From Purshia tridentata (lineage: Eukaryota; Streptophyta; Magnoliopsida; Rosales; Rosaceae), in contig QANT01009045.1 of the NCBI GenBank assembly GCA_003254885.1, forward strand, positions 1-35,257: DNA of 35,257 nucleotides, in the 5' to 3' direction. A program made the translations under genes and the position numbers. The notes beneath the pieces are model-generated. The model was not told the origin of the DNA. It worked only from the letters and a program-made list of their open reading frames with translations, and made no database searches. This document shows positions 20,938 to 31,997 of this stretch, in pieces. Every line of letters begins with the position of its first letter. Within the stretch, counting starts at the first letter, position 1.

Positions 20938-23900
20938 TTCCTTATAACCTTAAATTATTTGTTGTCTGGTGAAAAGAAAGTGATACTGATGTTAGGTGAA
21001 TTCAAGAGTTAAAATGACTTTTGTTGTTTGAATTATATGGTTGGAGAATTTAGAAAACAATAATTAAGTTGTTGTTAGGTCCATCGGGGGTTAAAAAGAG
21101 CCCATGTTATTCTTTTCCATGTAGAAATACCGCACACTGATTCGGAATTTTTCACATCCATGCCCATGCGCGGTGACTTGAAAAACGCCGTGTAAGTTAT
21201 ACCACTGTCGTAGAACCTCTCAAACTTTAAAGTCATTTTCAACTTTTGGTAGATGATATGTCGTTTTACATTCTTGCACGTCATCTCTTAATATACTTAA
21301 CAACTATAAAGGGCTTTGTGCACGTAGACTGTACTCTATGTATGTGCGTGTGTAAAAATTAAGCTGGGAGTTATTGGAGGTGAAAAAAGAGGGAATAAAA
21401 TCAGAAATTGAATAAAAGAAGTGGGACAAAATGATAATGTATAATAAAAATGATGATTAGCAAAGTTTAGAAATTTAAATTAGAAATGATGTGGTTGGAT
21501 TTATGCTATTATTTTACTTCCTAGAACAAATAAGATTTGGATTGGCATTTTTTGTTTTATTTAAAGAAAAGAAAAAATACAATTATATAAAGTAATACAA
21601 TTTAAAATGGACTTTTGTCTTTATATTTAAAATGGTTTTTGTACTTTTGTTTGTTATTGTTGGTCAAATTGAATTGGCATGGTTTACCGGGGACATCCTC
21701 ATGGTGTGTGTGCTCAGATTATTGGAATTATTTCGGTCCAGGTGCGTAGAAATACAATGAGAATATTGAATATGTACGTGGTTGTCGTTATTAATTTTTT
21801 TCCACAACGAAAAATGCATGGTTTAAAATCAAACTATTTGACTTTTGCCTACAAAGTTGATAAGAGCTCTCTATTTCTCTCCAGATAGTGGTTATCACCT
21901 GATCGATATGTATCACCTTCTTCGCTAGGCATGTTGCTCAAGGAATTTTTAAGAATTGTCTCTCAAAAAATCAAATACATGTGTCAAGAATGTAAGCCTA
22001 TGACTTTTGGAATGCAAAAATTCTTTAGATAGATCATAGAACCAATATATTCAAAGTTATTGGAAGACAACCAGACAAACGGGTCCAAGTGAACACCCGC
22101 AGACATGTTTTTCATGGCAGACCAATTAAATCAAGCAAGTCTAAAAGCCACCTTAGGATCTGATTGTTGTCTCTTTGACCACCAAATAATATACCTCTTG
22201 ATTTGTCTTTTGGGTAACAAACCCTAAAATGCTACTCTTTCCTTTTACTTGTAGAAATTAAGATCATGATTTCGTGTGAGCTTGAAGATACGCATGTGAT
22301 ATGTCGAGAGACAGCAGGCAAAGGTTTAAAATTCAACAATGCTTATCGATTCATGACCTCGATCTGTCTTGAAGTTAAATTGTACCTAACTGCATGAAGT
22401 TTGACATGTATTCACAAGGCAATGTGCATAAAATCAAGGTCTAAATTAATTTCTGGATTGCAGCTAATGATCTCACAATATTCTCACTCTCATTTTTCTA
22501 ACACGACATTAATTAATTGTTCTTTGTTTTAAGATTAGTCTGAAATGTTTGACTAGCACCCACCACATATACGAATTCATTATTTCATTTTTTCATGAAG
22601 AAAGGAATCTATGCATGCTTGTGTTTGTGTAATAGCATGACGCATCAAGATGTATATGTAATAGCAATTTTAATATGTAATAGCAATTTTAATATAGTCA
22701 TGAAGACGGCCACAATCCTTTTGTAATGAAAGGTATAATAGCTTTTTCCCTGTAGATTCATTATATTAACAAAGATATGAATAAATTATGTTCTCTAGAT
22801 ATTCTAGTAAAACGAATATAATATGTCTATGATTAATATAAACCAATGATTAATGTGTTAATGCTAGTTTGAAATATGAGATGATAACATTATTTTAATA
22901 ATATGTCTATGTTTGTTGAATTTAATTTGATGTGATTGACACGATCACAATATTTTTGCAATACGATATTAAAATTTGTAGTTTGGTATTGGTACGAAAT
23001 TAACGAGTTTGGATTAATTATTTCTTGAAATGAATATGACATAATCCGTGAACATAAATAGTAAATAGATCGGTTTAATGTTGGCTATCTCCTTAATAAA
23101 TAGATTATATATTTATATCCAATTCCAAAAGACTCGCTCAAGTCATGGGCACGCGGGTATGGCAGACTGGCAGTATGAGGGAATTGAATTTTGTTATATT
23201 CTGGAGTATTGAAAATAAGAGTTGAGAGGGATATATCGAAGTCAAGTCACGCATAAAAATAGCTCTCGTTGTCAGATTGAGGCACATGATACTAATTAAA
23301 ATTGCAAGTATATTCATTTATATATCCAAGAAATAAGGCATGTGATGGATAGACACTACTCAGCACAGCCCTCCCATTTGATTCAAGCATGTATGGACAG
23401 TAATGGACGGCACCACCAGCTTGCTCCAAATTGCTCGCTTGCTTCACGCGGTCTACTCGTCGTTATAGCTATGCGTACGGACTGTGAACCCAACGTATAC
23501 ACAACATGCATTTCCAAGTGCCCTTTTTGTATTAATATCACCTACACGTATTTATCACCTAGGCCAATCAAATATTTTGATTATTAATTTAATCAAAATT
23601 TGATAGTTAAATAATTTTTCATTTGACTAATATAAGAATAGAGTCCTAAAAAATAGACTGTTCAGAAACTAGATAGAGTGAGCTTGTTCGTCTAATCTCA
23701 TAAATAAATCTAAATATAAGATTCTACACTTGAATGAACTTTATATAGATACATGTCCCTTTCAATATGAGATCTATAAATAGATTTTATTTGTGAGATA
23801 TCTCATAGAGTTCACTTCATATAATACTTTAACAATCTAAACCGTCTATTATTTAGATCTTTATTCAAATACCATTTTAATAGCATATATTGATTAATGT

Positions 23901-23940
23901 CTTAATGATAATAATGTGGAACCCGTTTTATTCAAACTTC

Positions 23941-23976
23941 ACCCATGCATGAGACCCATGCATGAGACCCATGCAT
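23941..23976 (+). promoter_or_regulatory. Triple 13-bp repeat with RY (CATGCAT) motifs
   Basis: ACCCATGCATGAG occurs twice in tandem, followed by a third, partial ACCCATGCAT. Each carries CATGCAT, the RY element bound by plant B3 proteins of the ABI3/FUS3/LEC2 type, at 13-bp spacing. More CATGCA-like sites lie at 24021-24140. No adjacent gene is visible, so the functional role is speculative. Confidence 0.55.
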
Positions 23977-24549
23977 TACATGTATATATCATGTGGAACA
24001 CAATCAGTAATTCACTTATTCGCATGCAAAAATTCACGACTTTTCCTACTTTATTTTTTTTGTAATACATGATTTTTTCACTACTCCGTGTTGACTGTTG
24101 ATGCATGGTTCCTGGATTTCACCGATCACCGCATGCACGAGTGTTGAATTCGTTGATTAAATGTTTGCGAAACAGCATGAATAGAAAGTGAATTTGAATT
24201 CTAATTTTTTATTTGTCTGACTAGTTTTGTTGCTTTAATTTGGGGTACGTAGCTTGTTCAATTGTTTTCAACTTTTTTTGGTATAACATGGTGCATTGTT
24301 GTCCGCAAGGTTAAGAACATGAAAATGAAATTGCTCTAAGGTGGTAAATGGGTCAAATTAATCGCCATATATGGTTGTATATTGTCTTATATAATTTAAC
24401 AAAGAAAATAAAAATTGTTGCATGGTTTGAATATATAATTCGATATAGAGTGTTTCTGTTTTATTGAAATTCCTTATATAAGCTCATTCAATGTGTGTGT
24501 AATTACTTTTTCACCTAAAGATCGATGGAATAGTGGCAGAGAAGCAGAC

Positions 24550-24754
24550 CACGTGGACGGCCAGTTTAATTAAAGCTAGGCTGACCAAGAAGTCAATGGC
24601 CACATCAGATTGTTGACCATTGTGTCTTTGACCATATATTAATTGGGAAATGGATTTATCATTTATTTAGACTGATCACGTATGTTCCCTTGAGCTCTCA
24701 CATGCCTATCCAATGGGTCAAATCAGAAAATTCTTTTTATGTGATAATAGTCAA
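24550..24754. promoter_or_regulatory. G-box plus five W-boxes in ~200 bp
   Basis: CACGTG lies at 24550-24555. TTGAC(C/T) W-boxes lie at 24591-24596 (minus), 24613-24618 (plus), 24628-24633 (plus), 24716-24721 (minus) and 24749-24754 (minus). Another GGTCAA lies at 24351-24356. W-boxes bind WRKY factors and G-boxes bind bZIP or bHLH factors. The cluster is about 4.7 kb upstream of the ACS start, with no closer gene on that side, so a distal element or a non-coding promoter is possible. Confidence 0.45.
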
Positions 24755-24933
24755 CTTTTCCCTTATTTAATTAAAATTCACTTTTAGATGATATGATGAG
24801 ATTCAACATACGTCGTCAGAGAGAGAAGTCACAAATAAACTATTATACGAAATCAATTAAGTAAAACAAAAGTATGTTCATTATTAATTCAGTTATATAT
24901 TTTTTCGTTTTCAAGTACTTTGGCCTTTGGGTG

Positions 24934-24984
24934 AAACTTGAAAGGTATCTCACACCAAAAAAAAAAAAAAACTTGAAAGGTATC
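24934..24984 (+). mobile_element. Micro retro-insertion B (TCACACC + A12) with perfect 16-bp duplication
   Basis: AAACTTGAAAGGTATC occurs at 24934-24949 and 24969-24984 without mismatch. The insert is TCACACC followed by twelve A (19 nt). It shares the TCAC start with site D and the CC-poly(A) end with all of the set. Confidence 0.7.
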
Positions 24985-25346
24985 CAAATTTAAAGAAAAT
25001 TAAGGAGATGATAAAATTCTAAATGAAAGCTTGAACCACATTCTGAATCAAAGTTTTTAGTTGGGGCTCAAATTTTAGATTTCAACTCCTAAACACAACG
25101 CACATGCATATATTTTAATAATTCTTAAGACACCCACAATATATCGATCAATCTATGGTCAAGCCCACCGAACCACTGATATCAATGGAGATTAATTATT
25201 TCTGAAAGCTAGTTTGATTGTTCTTAGTTACCTCATTCATTCTGGATGGTCAAAAGACAATAACAGTTCATTTTGATTGTATATATCTATGCATCAATAA
25301 TATAATGATCCATATAGAGGCCTTTTAACGAGGGATCTCTTATTTA

Positions 25347-26019
25347 GCCGAGTTTGGAATTGCTGTACGGTGAGAAAAAACTACTGCTGCTGTAGCTGTG
25401 TGGTGAGAAAAAATTACTGTGAGGTAAAATAGTTAAATTTTTGGTTAAGTGTATTTTTAAAAGTGCTGCGAGTCTTAAAAGCAACAATACAGCAGCAGTA
25501 CAGTGTTTGGTAAATTTTGAAGTGTTGTGACTATGAATAATGACCAAAATAGACATAGTGCTGAAAGTGTTTTTTAATTTTTTTATTTGGTAAACAAGAA
25601 TGCTTTCACTTGCTTTTTTAACTTTTAATTATGATTTTTTTTACTTTTATTTATGATTTAGGGTTTAGGGTTTAGGGTTTAGGGAATTTATATTAATATT
25701 TTTTGTCATTGTATTTTATTAATTAAAATGTAATTATGCTATTAAAATTTAAAAATTTTATTATAATTTTTTAATGAGGGGGTAAGTGTTGTCATTTTTT
25801 AAATTGGGTGAGGGCAATTTTAGAAGTTATGGCTGTTCTCCCACACAGCAGATTTTGAAAGTATCTCTTTAGTTGTTTTATTCAAATCCCCAAAATTTGC
25901 TTTTCACCACCCTTATTTTCAAAATAAGCAGTTTTTTATTTATTAACCAAATACTAAAAACTATTTTGCAGTAAAAATAAACAATTTATTTCCAAGGCAC
26001 CTCAACCCCAAACTGGCCC
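25347..26019. mobile_element. PIF/Harbinger-like MITE (about 673 bp)
   Basis: The left end GCCGAGTTTGGAATTG and the complement of the right end, GGGCCAGTTTGGGGTTG, form imperfect terminal inverted repeats. Both sides are bordered by TTA (25344-25346 and 26020-26022), the usual PIF/Harbinger target duplication. The interior is AT-rich and non-coding, with ACAGCAGCAGTACAGTG and TTTGGTAAA segments that look like decayed inverted sequence. A hAT origin with a different border is the main alternative. Confidence 0.5.
25657..25684 (+). repeat. Interstitial telomere-type repeat (TTTAGGG)4
   Basis: Four perfect units of the plant telomere repeat lie inside the MITE-like element. A telo-box in reverse reads AAACCCTAAA and can bind Myb-type factors. 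Confidence 0.95.
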
Positions 26020-26022
26020 TTA

Positions 26023-26179
26023 GTGTTAAATTAGAAATTTTTTTGTAGGGCCCACACGAGTCATTTTGAGTCTGTACGAATCATTTATTTTTTACAAAAC
26101 AACTTGTTTGGGCTCGACAAGGAAATCACTCATTTAAAATTAAATGAGAGATCTCTCTCTCATTAAAAGAGTACTACTG

Positions 26180-26216
<37 letters not shown>

Positions 26217-28690
26217 ATTTAGATATTTATATACATATACTTTGATCAATGATATATAATACCCCAACCTGTTTGAACTAAATTTGGTTCCTGACCAGTA
26301 AGGACTTGTTGTGTCTTCAATAATTAAAAATTTGTATATGGCTCTTTAAGTTTTACGTACTACTGTACTAGCACTCCGCATTTATTAATTAAAAGAAAAA
26401 AAAGTCTTACTAGCACTATTCATAAAAAATTGTACATAATTTGCAGAGGCTCGTCTGAAACAAAAGTATACTCGCCAACCCATCAAGATGCAAAACTTGG
26501 GCCGCAAGTAACAAGGTCAACTGAGATCTTTGTGTCCAACAAAACACAACACACAAAAAATGAACATCTTATTTAGATTAATCTTTATTCAACACTTTTT
26601 AGCTAACCAATTAAGCATTGCAAAGTTGGACACTCCATTGAGCTTAATGATGACTTATGGAGTTTTTTTTTTAAGGGAGTTTGCTTTTACTTTCGTTGAA
26701 ATTATTAGGGTCAAAGCTCAAGTTTCATTACATGAAATGACCATAGATATTTTAATGTGAAACCGTAATTGATAGCTTACCTAATACATGCCCATTGTTT
26801 ACTTTATTTTCTTTGCTTATGATATTTAATATTTGAACCAGTAATTTACCAAGTTATTCTTACCTTATGATATTGTACAATTTCGTTGCAGATGCAGTTC
26901 TGAACAATCGTCATTATAGATATGTTGATGCACACGTTTACACGTATACATAGAATGTCCATTTTATTACGTTGTTTAGTTTTTCTTGTCTAAGCTAGAA
27001 ACAGATTAAATTTGCGTATTTTTGAATAATTTTAAGATATATCTTAGTCTTTAAAATAATTAAATTTTTAAAGACAATTTGAAAAGGAGTCATGCGTAAC
27101 CTGTCAAGAGATTAAGCGACTTAATCCAAGGCGAGCCAAGGCTTGTAGGTTCGGGTCGTTTTTAACTCAACCTACTTAAAACAAAGAAATGTATGCTAAA
27201 CTAGACCATTATTCCGATTTTAAACACATTTTCGATGTGGGATATTTCTATTAACATTAATTATTGTACATTTGTACTACCTAAAATTAGAGCTTAAGAT
27301 CGAGTAATGTACCCAACTGTATAATTGGAAAGCCAACAATAATAGTCTTTATAAAATATGGTAAAGGGAAATATCTTGAGTATGAAAGTAATGAATGCTA
27401 ATATGCCATGCTAAGTCGAAGTTATGCAAAAGAGGGCTAAATATAATATATAAAAATGGCAATGAGGAGTATATATACCGGCCATAATGGGCATGGCCAT
27501 ATGCAAGCTAAATGTGAAAGGGATGGTTATGAAGTCAATGAATGAGAGTGAGTGAGTTATGATCTCTTAAAAGTCAAGTAAGCAAATCATGAAGACCTTT
27601 AGTTGGTGTATACCACTTTTGGGGAGTACATAATTCATCGTTCCAATCTAAAGTTTGAAATTTGTCCTACCCCTGGAGGGTAGCCAGAGGTAACCCCTCA
27701 ACAGATCCGACCACGTTTTACTTGGCCACCGTTCGACCGCGTAAGCAACTAAACAAAAACGTTTATGGACAGTTTCAGATCTTCTCATCAGCTATACATA
27801 TGTGGCATGCCCTTTTTTACTTTGCCCTTCACTGTCGTCCAACCACTTGGGACCACTTTAATTCCATCACCATGCTGTTGAGACTTGAAATTATCTCACA
27901 TCTCCAACGTGAAATCTTTGGTAATATCTAAAGATATATAAGGTCTAAAATCTCCGCTGTCTATCACTAATTAATTATTTTCGAGTATTAATACTATTAA
28001 AATTGTCTCAATCAACTTATTCTCTTGTTAACTATTTTTCAAATAGAAATGACACTTATCTGTTAAAAATCATTCACAAGATAGTCGGTATATTAAGATG
28101 ATTTAAATGGTTTTATCGATACTCCAATTTCTACATATATTATTTTTCATTTACGTACTGTCAAAAAATTTTGCGTCCAATGCAATACCCTTACATCTCA
28201 CTTATCTAAGACATTTTAATTAGTTAGGCTTAAGAATCTAAATGTGAAATCAAGACTTTGGATTATTTACAAATCATTGCTTATGTGAAACTTATAAATC
28301 ATAGTTATAAGGACGGCTTCCTACTATGAGAGAGGAAATATGAGATTGCAATATTATGTGAACTCTTTTCCCAACGTATATGTAAAATTCATTTTTGTAT
28401 AATAAGAGTTATATATATGTATGTTAATTATGAGAAAAACATGGACACATATGACTTGCGCCTACAAAAATCGAATTATAATTTTGTATAATGGGTCATA
28501 ATGTAAGTACGTGTGCAGATGATGCAAAGGAGGTAGCTAATTAACCCATTAACGTGGAAGCCAAAATGGGAAAATTGTGAGGACCTTTGAATCTAAAGCA
28601 TGTCCTACCACGAGGGCCAACCGTGAAGGAAAAGAAACCTCAAGAAATAGTAGTGGCCTTCAAAATATAAGTCGTACTTTGGATGTGAGT
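26023..28690. other. AT-rich intergenic DNA upstream of ACS
   Basis: I see no gene. The region includes an (AT)n run at 26183-26211 and a 10-bp direct repeat TACTAGCACT (26366-26375 and 26408-26417) around 32 nt containing an A-rich tract. The open frame at 27662-27931 has no start-context, domain or codon support. Confidence 0.55.
26183..26211. repeat. (AT)n microsatellite
   Basis: This is an uninterrupted AT dinucleotide run of about 14 units. Confidence 0.95.
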
Positions 28691-28700
28691 CTTGTGGGTT

Positions 28701-28747
28701 AACTGGCAAAAGTCCATTTGGCCAAAAAAAAAACTGGCATAAGTCCA
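28701..28747 (+). mobile_element. Micro retro-insertion C (TTTGGCC + A8) in the ACS upstream region
   Basis: AACTGGCAAAAGTCCA (28701-28716) and AACTGGCATAAGTCCA (28732-28747) match at 15 of 16 positions. The insert is TTTGGCC followed by eight A. It shares TTGGCC plus poly(A) with site A, 27 kb away. The left junction reads TT/AACT. It lies about 660 bp before the ACS start codon. Confidence 0.7.
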
Positions 28748-29016
28748 AAACCGCCCAAAATTTCTACTTTATATATAGCAGTCAGCAAGTCAGCAAGTCA
28801 GCACCAAAATCTCCCTTTCTTCTTCTCTCTTATATGGTGTTTCAGGGAAGTTTCATATTCCTTAATAGAAAATATAAACACAAAAACCCCCCCAAATATA
28901 CAAATTATGAAATGGGAAATTAAATCAAACAGTTTAACATCTACACTATACATGGAAAAAAAATATGTGTATTGAAAAAGGACCACAATTTCAAGTGGTG
29001 CTCTGCTCTTGATGTA

Positions 29017-29022
29017 CACGTG
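29017..29022. promoter_or_regulatory. G-box CACGTG in the ACS promoter
   Basis: The palindrome CACGTG lies in TACACGTGGT, 386 bp upstream of the ACS ATG and about 260 bp upstream of the TATA box. G-boxes bind bZIP and bHLH factors, and the ACGTGG core also fits an ABA-response element. The assignment is by motif only. Confidence 0.5.
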
Positions 29023-29283
29023 GTTATGTGTTATATGCTTGATATATATTACGATCATGATAATCATGAATAACACGCAAGCCCTTACGCTCATTGACAT
29101 AAAATCACTAACACGTACCAGCACAATTAATTCGATCTGTTATTTCCATTCTTGGGGAGTCGGAATTTCCACAATTTGAACTTTGAATTTTGATGGACTA
29201 CTTTTCCTTGTAACTCTGTTCCCTCCCACACCCTGTATGTGCATGCTTAACTGCTTTTGACAATCTGGCCTCCACCATTTGCC

Positions 29284-29290
29284 TATAAAT
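29284..29290 (+). promoter_or_regulatory. ACS TATA box
   Basis: TATAAAT in a GC-flanked context lies 118 bp before the ACS ATG. It predicts a transcription start near 29315 and a leader of about 90 nt. The leader holds no earlier ATG, which supports the start at 29408. Confidence 0.65.
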
Positions 29291-29407
29291 TCCCACAACC
29301 ACTTCCCCATCTGTCACACACTTCAATTCATTGCCTGAAAATCAAACTCTCACTGCTACTTAAAATTCCAGCACCAGTTCCTACGTAGCTTCTTTGAAAC
29401 ATAGAAA

Positions 29408-31997
29408 ATGGGATCATCATCAGCTCCTAGTGATGAGAATCGCCTACTCTTGTCCAAGATTGCAACCAGTGACCGGCACGGCGAGAACTCGCCTTACTTC
29501 GATGGGTGGAAGGCGTACGATAGAAACCCATTTCATCCCACTCAAAACCCTGAGGGGGTTATCCAAATGGGTCTCGCCGAAAATCAGGTATGTAGCTTAA
29601 GTTTTTGGAGTTCAATAACAGTGTTTTTTATGATCACCTTAAAATGTAACATAATTAACAAAACGGGATTTTTCTTTTGTTTGTTTTTGCAGCTATCCTT
29701 TGATTTGATTGAAGAGTGGATAAGGAAAAATCCAAAGGCCTCCATTTGCACACCTGAAGGAGTTGAGGAGTTCCGGAAGGTTGCTATCTTCCAAGATTAT
29801 CATGGCTTTCCAGAGTTCAGAAAGGTATATATATTTACATAGAGAGAGAGAGAGAGAGAGATAAAACATGCATATATGCATGGCATGGATTAATTAAGAA
29901 TGATTTAATTAATGCATGGTGTTAATTAATTTTGCAGGCTGTTGCAATGTTCATGTCGAAGGCCAGAGGAGGTAGAGTGACATTTGACCAGGACCGGATA
30001 GTGATGAGCGGTGGAGCAACTGGAGCAAACGAGCTCATCATGTTTTGTTTGGCTGACCCCGGCGACGCTTTCCTTATTCCATCACCGTACTATCCAGCGT
30101 ACGATTACTAATTCTGCCCTATGCTAATTAATATTCAAATAGTTGAGCACGAGTCACCATTTGTTTGGTTTTTTCTTTTCTTTTGGCGGACTATTTGTGC
30201 GTAATTTGTAAAGGGTCCAAGTCATGGGTTTGAAATCCTTGGTTAGACAAATACTATTGTTTTTTATTTATTTTTTTCATAGGTCAACCGTCCGCTTCAA
30301 CTCAGATATATAGTAGACTATTATAGTTTTCCTTTCCTATTCTCTTTTTGCTTTTTTTAATAATATTTGGGTCAGAGAATAATTTGCCACATCGGGAATT
30401 GCACTCGATGGTGTGCGCGTGTAGAGGGTATGAAATCACTGTTTCAATATTAATAGATCCAACAAGTAGTACCAAAAAATAAGTTAGGTAGACGTCGCTG
30501 CTTTTTTTAGTTAGCTCAACTAAAACACCAAGTTGCAGTATTAATCTTGATCTAAATTAACTAAGCATATATATATATTTTTTAATTTCTTTGACTACTT
30601 GGTTGACACTTAACTAAGCTTGACTATACGCATTGATTCCCAATCATTCACATTGGATGATAATTCAAACAGAGTCTCTAGTTTACAGCTGGAGATGTCA
30701 TGGACACTTTCCATATAGTCAAGGTTTATTTTTAATTCCGAGTCTAAAGTCTCAATCTCTACCAGAATGTTAAACTTCAACTCCAATTTCCATTCTCATT
30801 AATTACTCATCTGGACCACACTAGACTAGCTTGGACATCAAAATTAATTACCACGTTATTAATTAATCACTACTACTTTATAATAAGCTTAATTAATCAA
30901 TCAATCTAACTAACTATTAAAATTGTTCGATTAATTGCAGATTCTACAGAGACCTTGGATGGAGAACTGGAGTCCAAATCATCCCAGTGGATTGTGATAG
31001 CTCCAACAATTTCCAAATAACCAAAGCAGCTCTGGAAGCAACCTACGAAAAAGCCCGAAACGACAACATCAACGTGAAGGGCTTGATCTTAACAAACCCA
31101 TCCAACCCCTTGGGCACGATCTTGGACCGAGGCACACTCCAAAGCCTGGTCAACTTTGTAAATGACAAGAATATCCACCTTGTCTGCGACGAAATCTACG
31201 CCGCCACAGTCTTCAGCTCCCCAACCTTCACGAGCGTGTCCGAGGTCATACAAGACATGGAAAAAAACAACATCAACTGCAACCGCAACTTGATCCACAT
31301 TGTCTACAGTTTGTCCAAGGACATGGGGCTCCCGGGCTTCCGCGTTGGCATTGTCTACTCCTACAACGACGCCGTGGTGAGCTGCGCCCGGAAGATGTCG
31401 AGCTTCGGGCTGGTCTCGTCGCAGACCCAGCACCTGCTCGCTTCCATGCTTTCCGACAAACATTTTGTTGGAAAGTTCCTGGAGACAAGCTCCAGGAGAC
31501 TCGCGAAGAGGCACGAGGCCTTCACCGCGGGCCTAAAAGAGGTTGAAATCGATTGTTTGAAAAGCAATGCCGGCCTCTTCTGCTGGATGGACCTGAGAAG
31601 CCTGCTCGGAGAGCAGACGTTCGAGGCGGAGATGGTGCTGTGGCGCGTGATTGTCAACGAGGTGAAGCTCAACGTGTCGCCCGGGTCCTCGTTCCACTGC
31701 ATGGAGCCTGGTTGGTTTAGGGTTTGCTTCGCCAACATGGACGAGGAGACGGTTGAAGTTGCTCTTATTAGGATTCGAACGTTCGTAGGGAAAGGAAAGA
31801 AAAGCAATATTATAGATGAACATCATGCAGAACAAGTGGCAGTGAACAGTAGTAATAAGCGTCGGAAAAGCAATCTACGGCTGAGCTTTTCATCATCAAG
31901 AAGATATGATCAAGAGGGTGGTAGTGTTATGTCGCCACACATGATGTCTCCTCATTCTCCATTGCCCCACTCTCCTCTTCTTCGAGCAAAGACTTAA
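29408..31997 (+). CDS. ACS: 1-aminocyclopropane-1-carboxylate synthase, type 1 (4 exons, 509 aa)
   Basis: This PLP enzyme converts S-adenosylmethionine to ACC, the committed and usually rate-limiting step of ethylene synthesis, in the cytosol. Exons: 29408-29587, 29693-29824, 29938-30098, 30941-31997; all GT-AG, 1530 nt in frame to TAA. Four exons are typical of the family. Visible signatures are [16 protein letters not shown] near residue 55, [19 protein letters not shown] (Asn213), CDEIYAAT (Asp241 and Tyr244), [14 protein letters not shown] (PLP Lys284 and Arg292) and [10 protein letters not shown] (Arg418). All key active-site residues are present. The C-terminus carries RLSF (Ser473, the calcium-dependent kinase site) and four Ser-Pro sites at 489, 494, 497 and 502, which define type-1 ACS, stabilised by MAP kinase phosphorylation. 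It resembles the ACS2/ACS6 class; the exact paralogue is not assigned. Confidence 0.97.
29841..29860. repeat. (AG)n microsatellite in ACS intron 2
   Basis: Ten AG units lie 16 nt after the 5' splice site of the 113-nt intron 29825-29937. Confidence 0.95.
30183..30270 (+). mobile_element. SINE-like relic in ACS intron 3
   Basis: GGTTTGAAATCC (30227-30238) resembles the pol III B-box, preceded by TGTGCGTAATTTG (about 30197-30209), a poor A-box. A T-rich rather than A-rich tail follows, and no flanking duplication is visible. It sits in the 842-nt intron 30099-30940, by far the longest of the gene. Confidence 0.35.

Larger units (their letters stand above)
20029..25343. other. Long gene-poor region after the TRAIP-like gene
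   Basis: The first few hundred bases are probably the TRAIP-like 3' UTR, but I see no certain polyadenylation site. Beyond that, open frames are short and domain-free. Supportable items are a TACGGG triplet, RY repeats, a W-box/G-box cluster and a micro-insertion. A MITE-like segment with weak ends (AATAGACTGTT near 23655 against AACCGTCTATT near 23840) is possible but not called. Confidence 0.55.

Noticed and set aside
23590..23890. Possible MITE with AATAGACTGTT-type ends
   Set aside because: The inverted match is only about 11-14 bp with mismatches, and no target duplication was found.
28768..28830. A second TATATATA box followed by a CT-rich leader-like sequence upstream of ACS
   Set aside because: It lies over 600 bp before the ACS start, and the TATAAAT at 29284 is better placed. 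It could drive a non-coding RNA, but nothing in the sequence shows one.
31089..31835. Several minus-strand open frames of 71-148 codons under ACS exon 4
   Set aside because: They are antisense shadows of the GC-rich ACS coding exon. They have no domains, and the plus-strand frame carries all ACS signatures.
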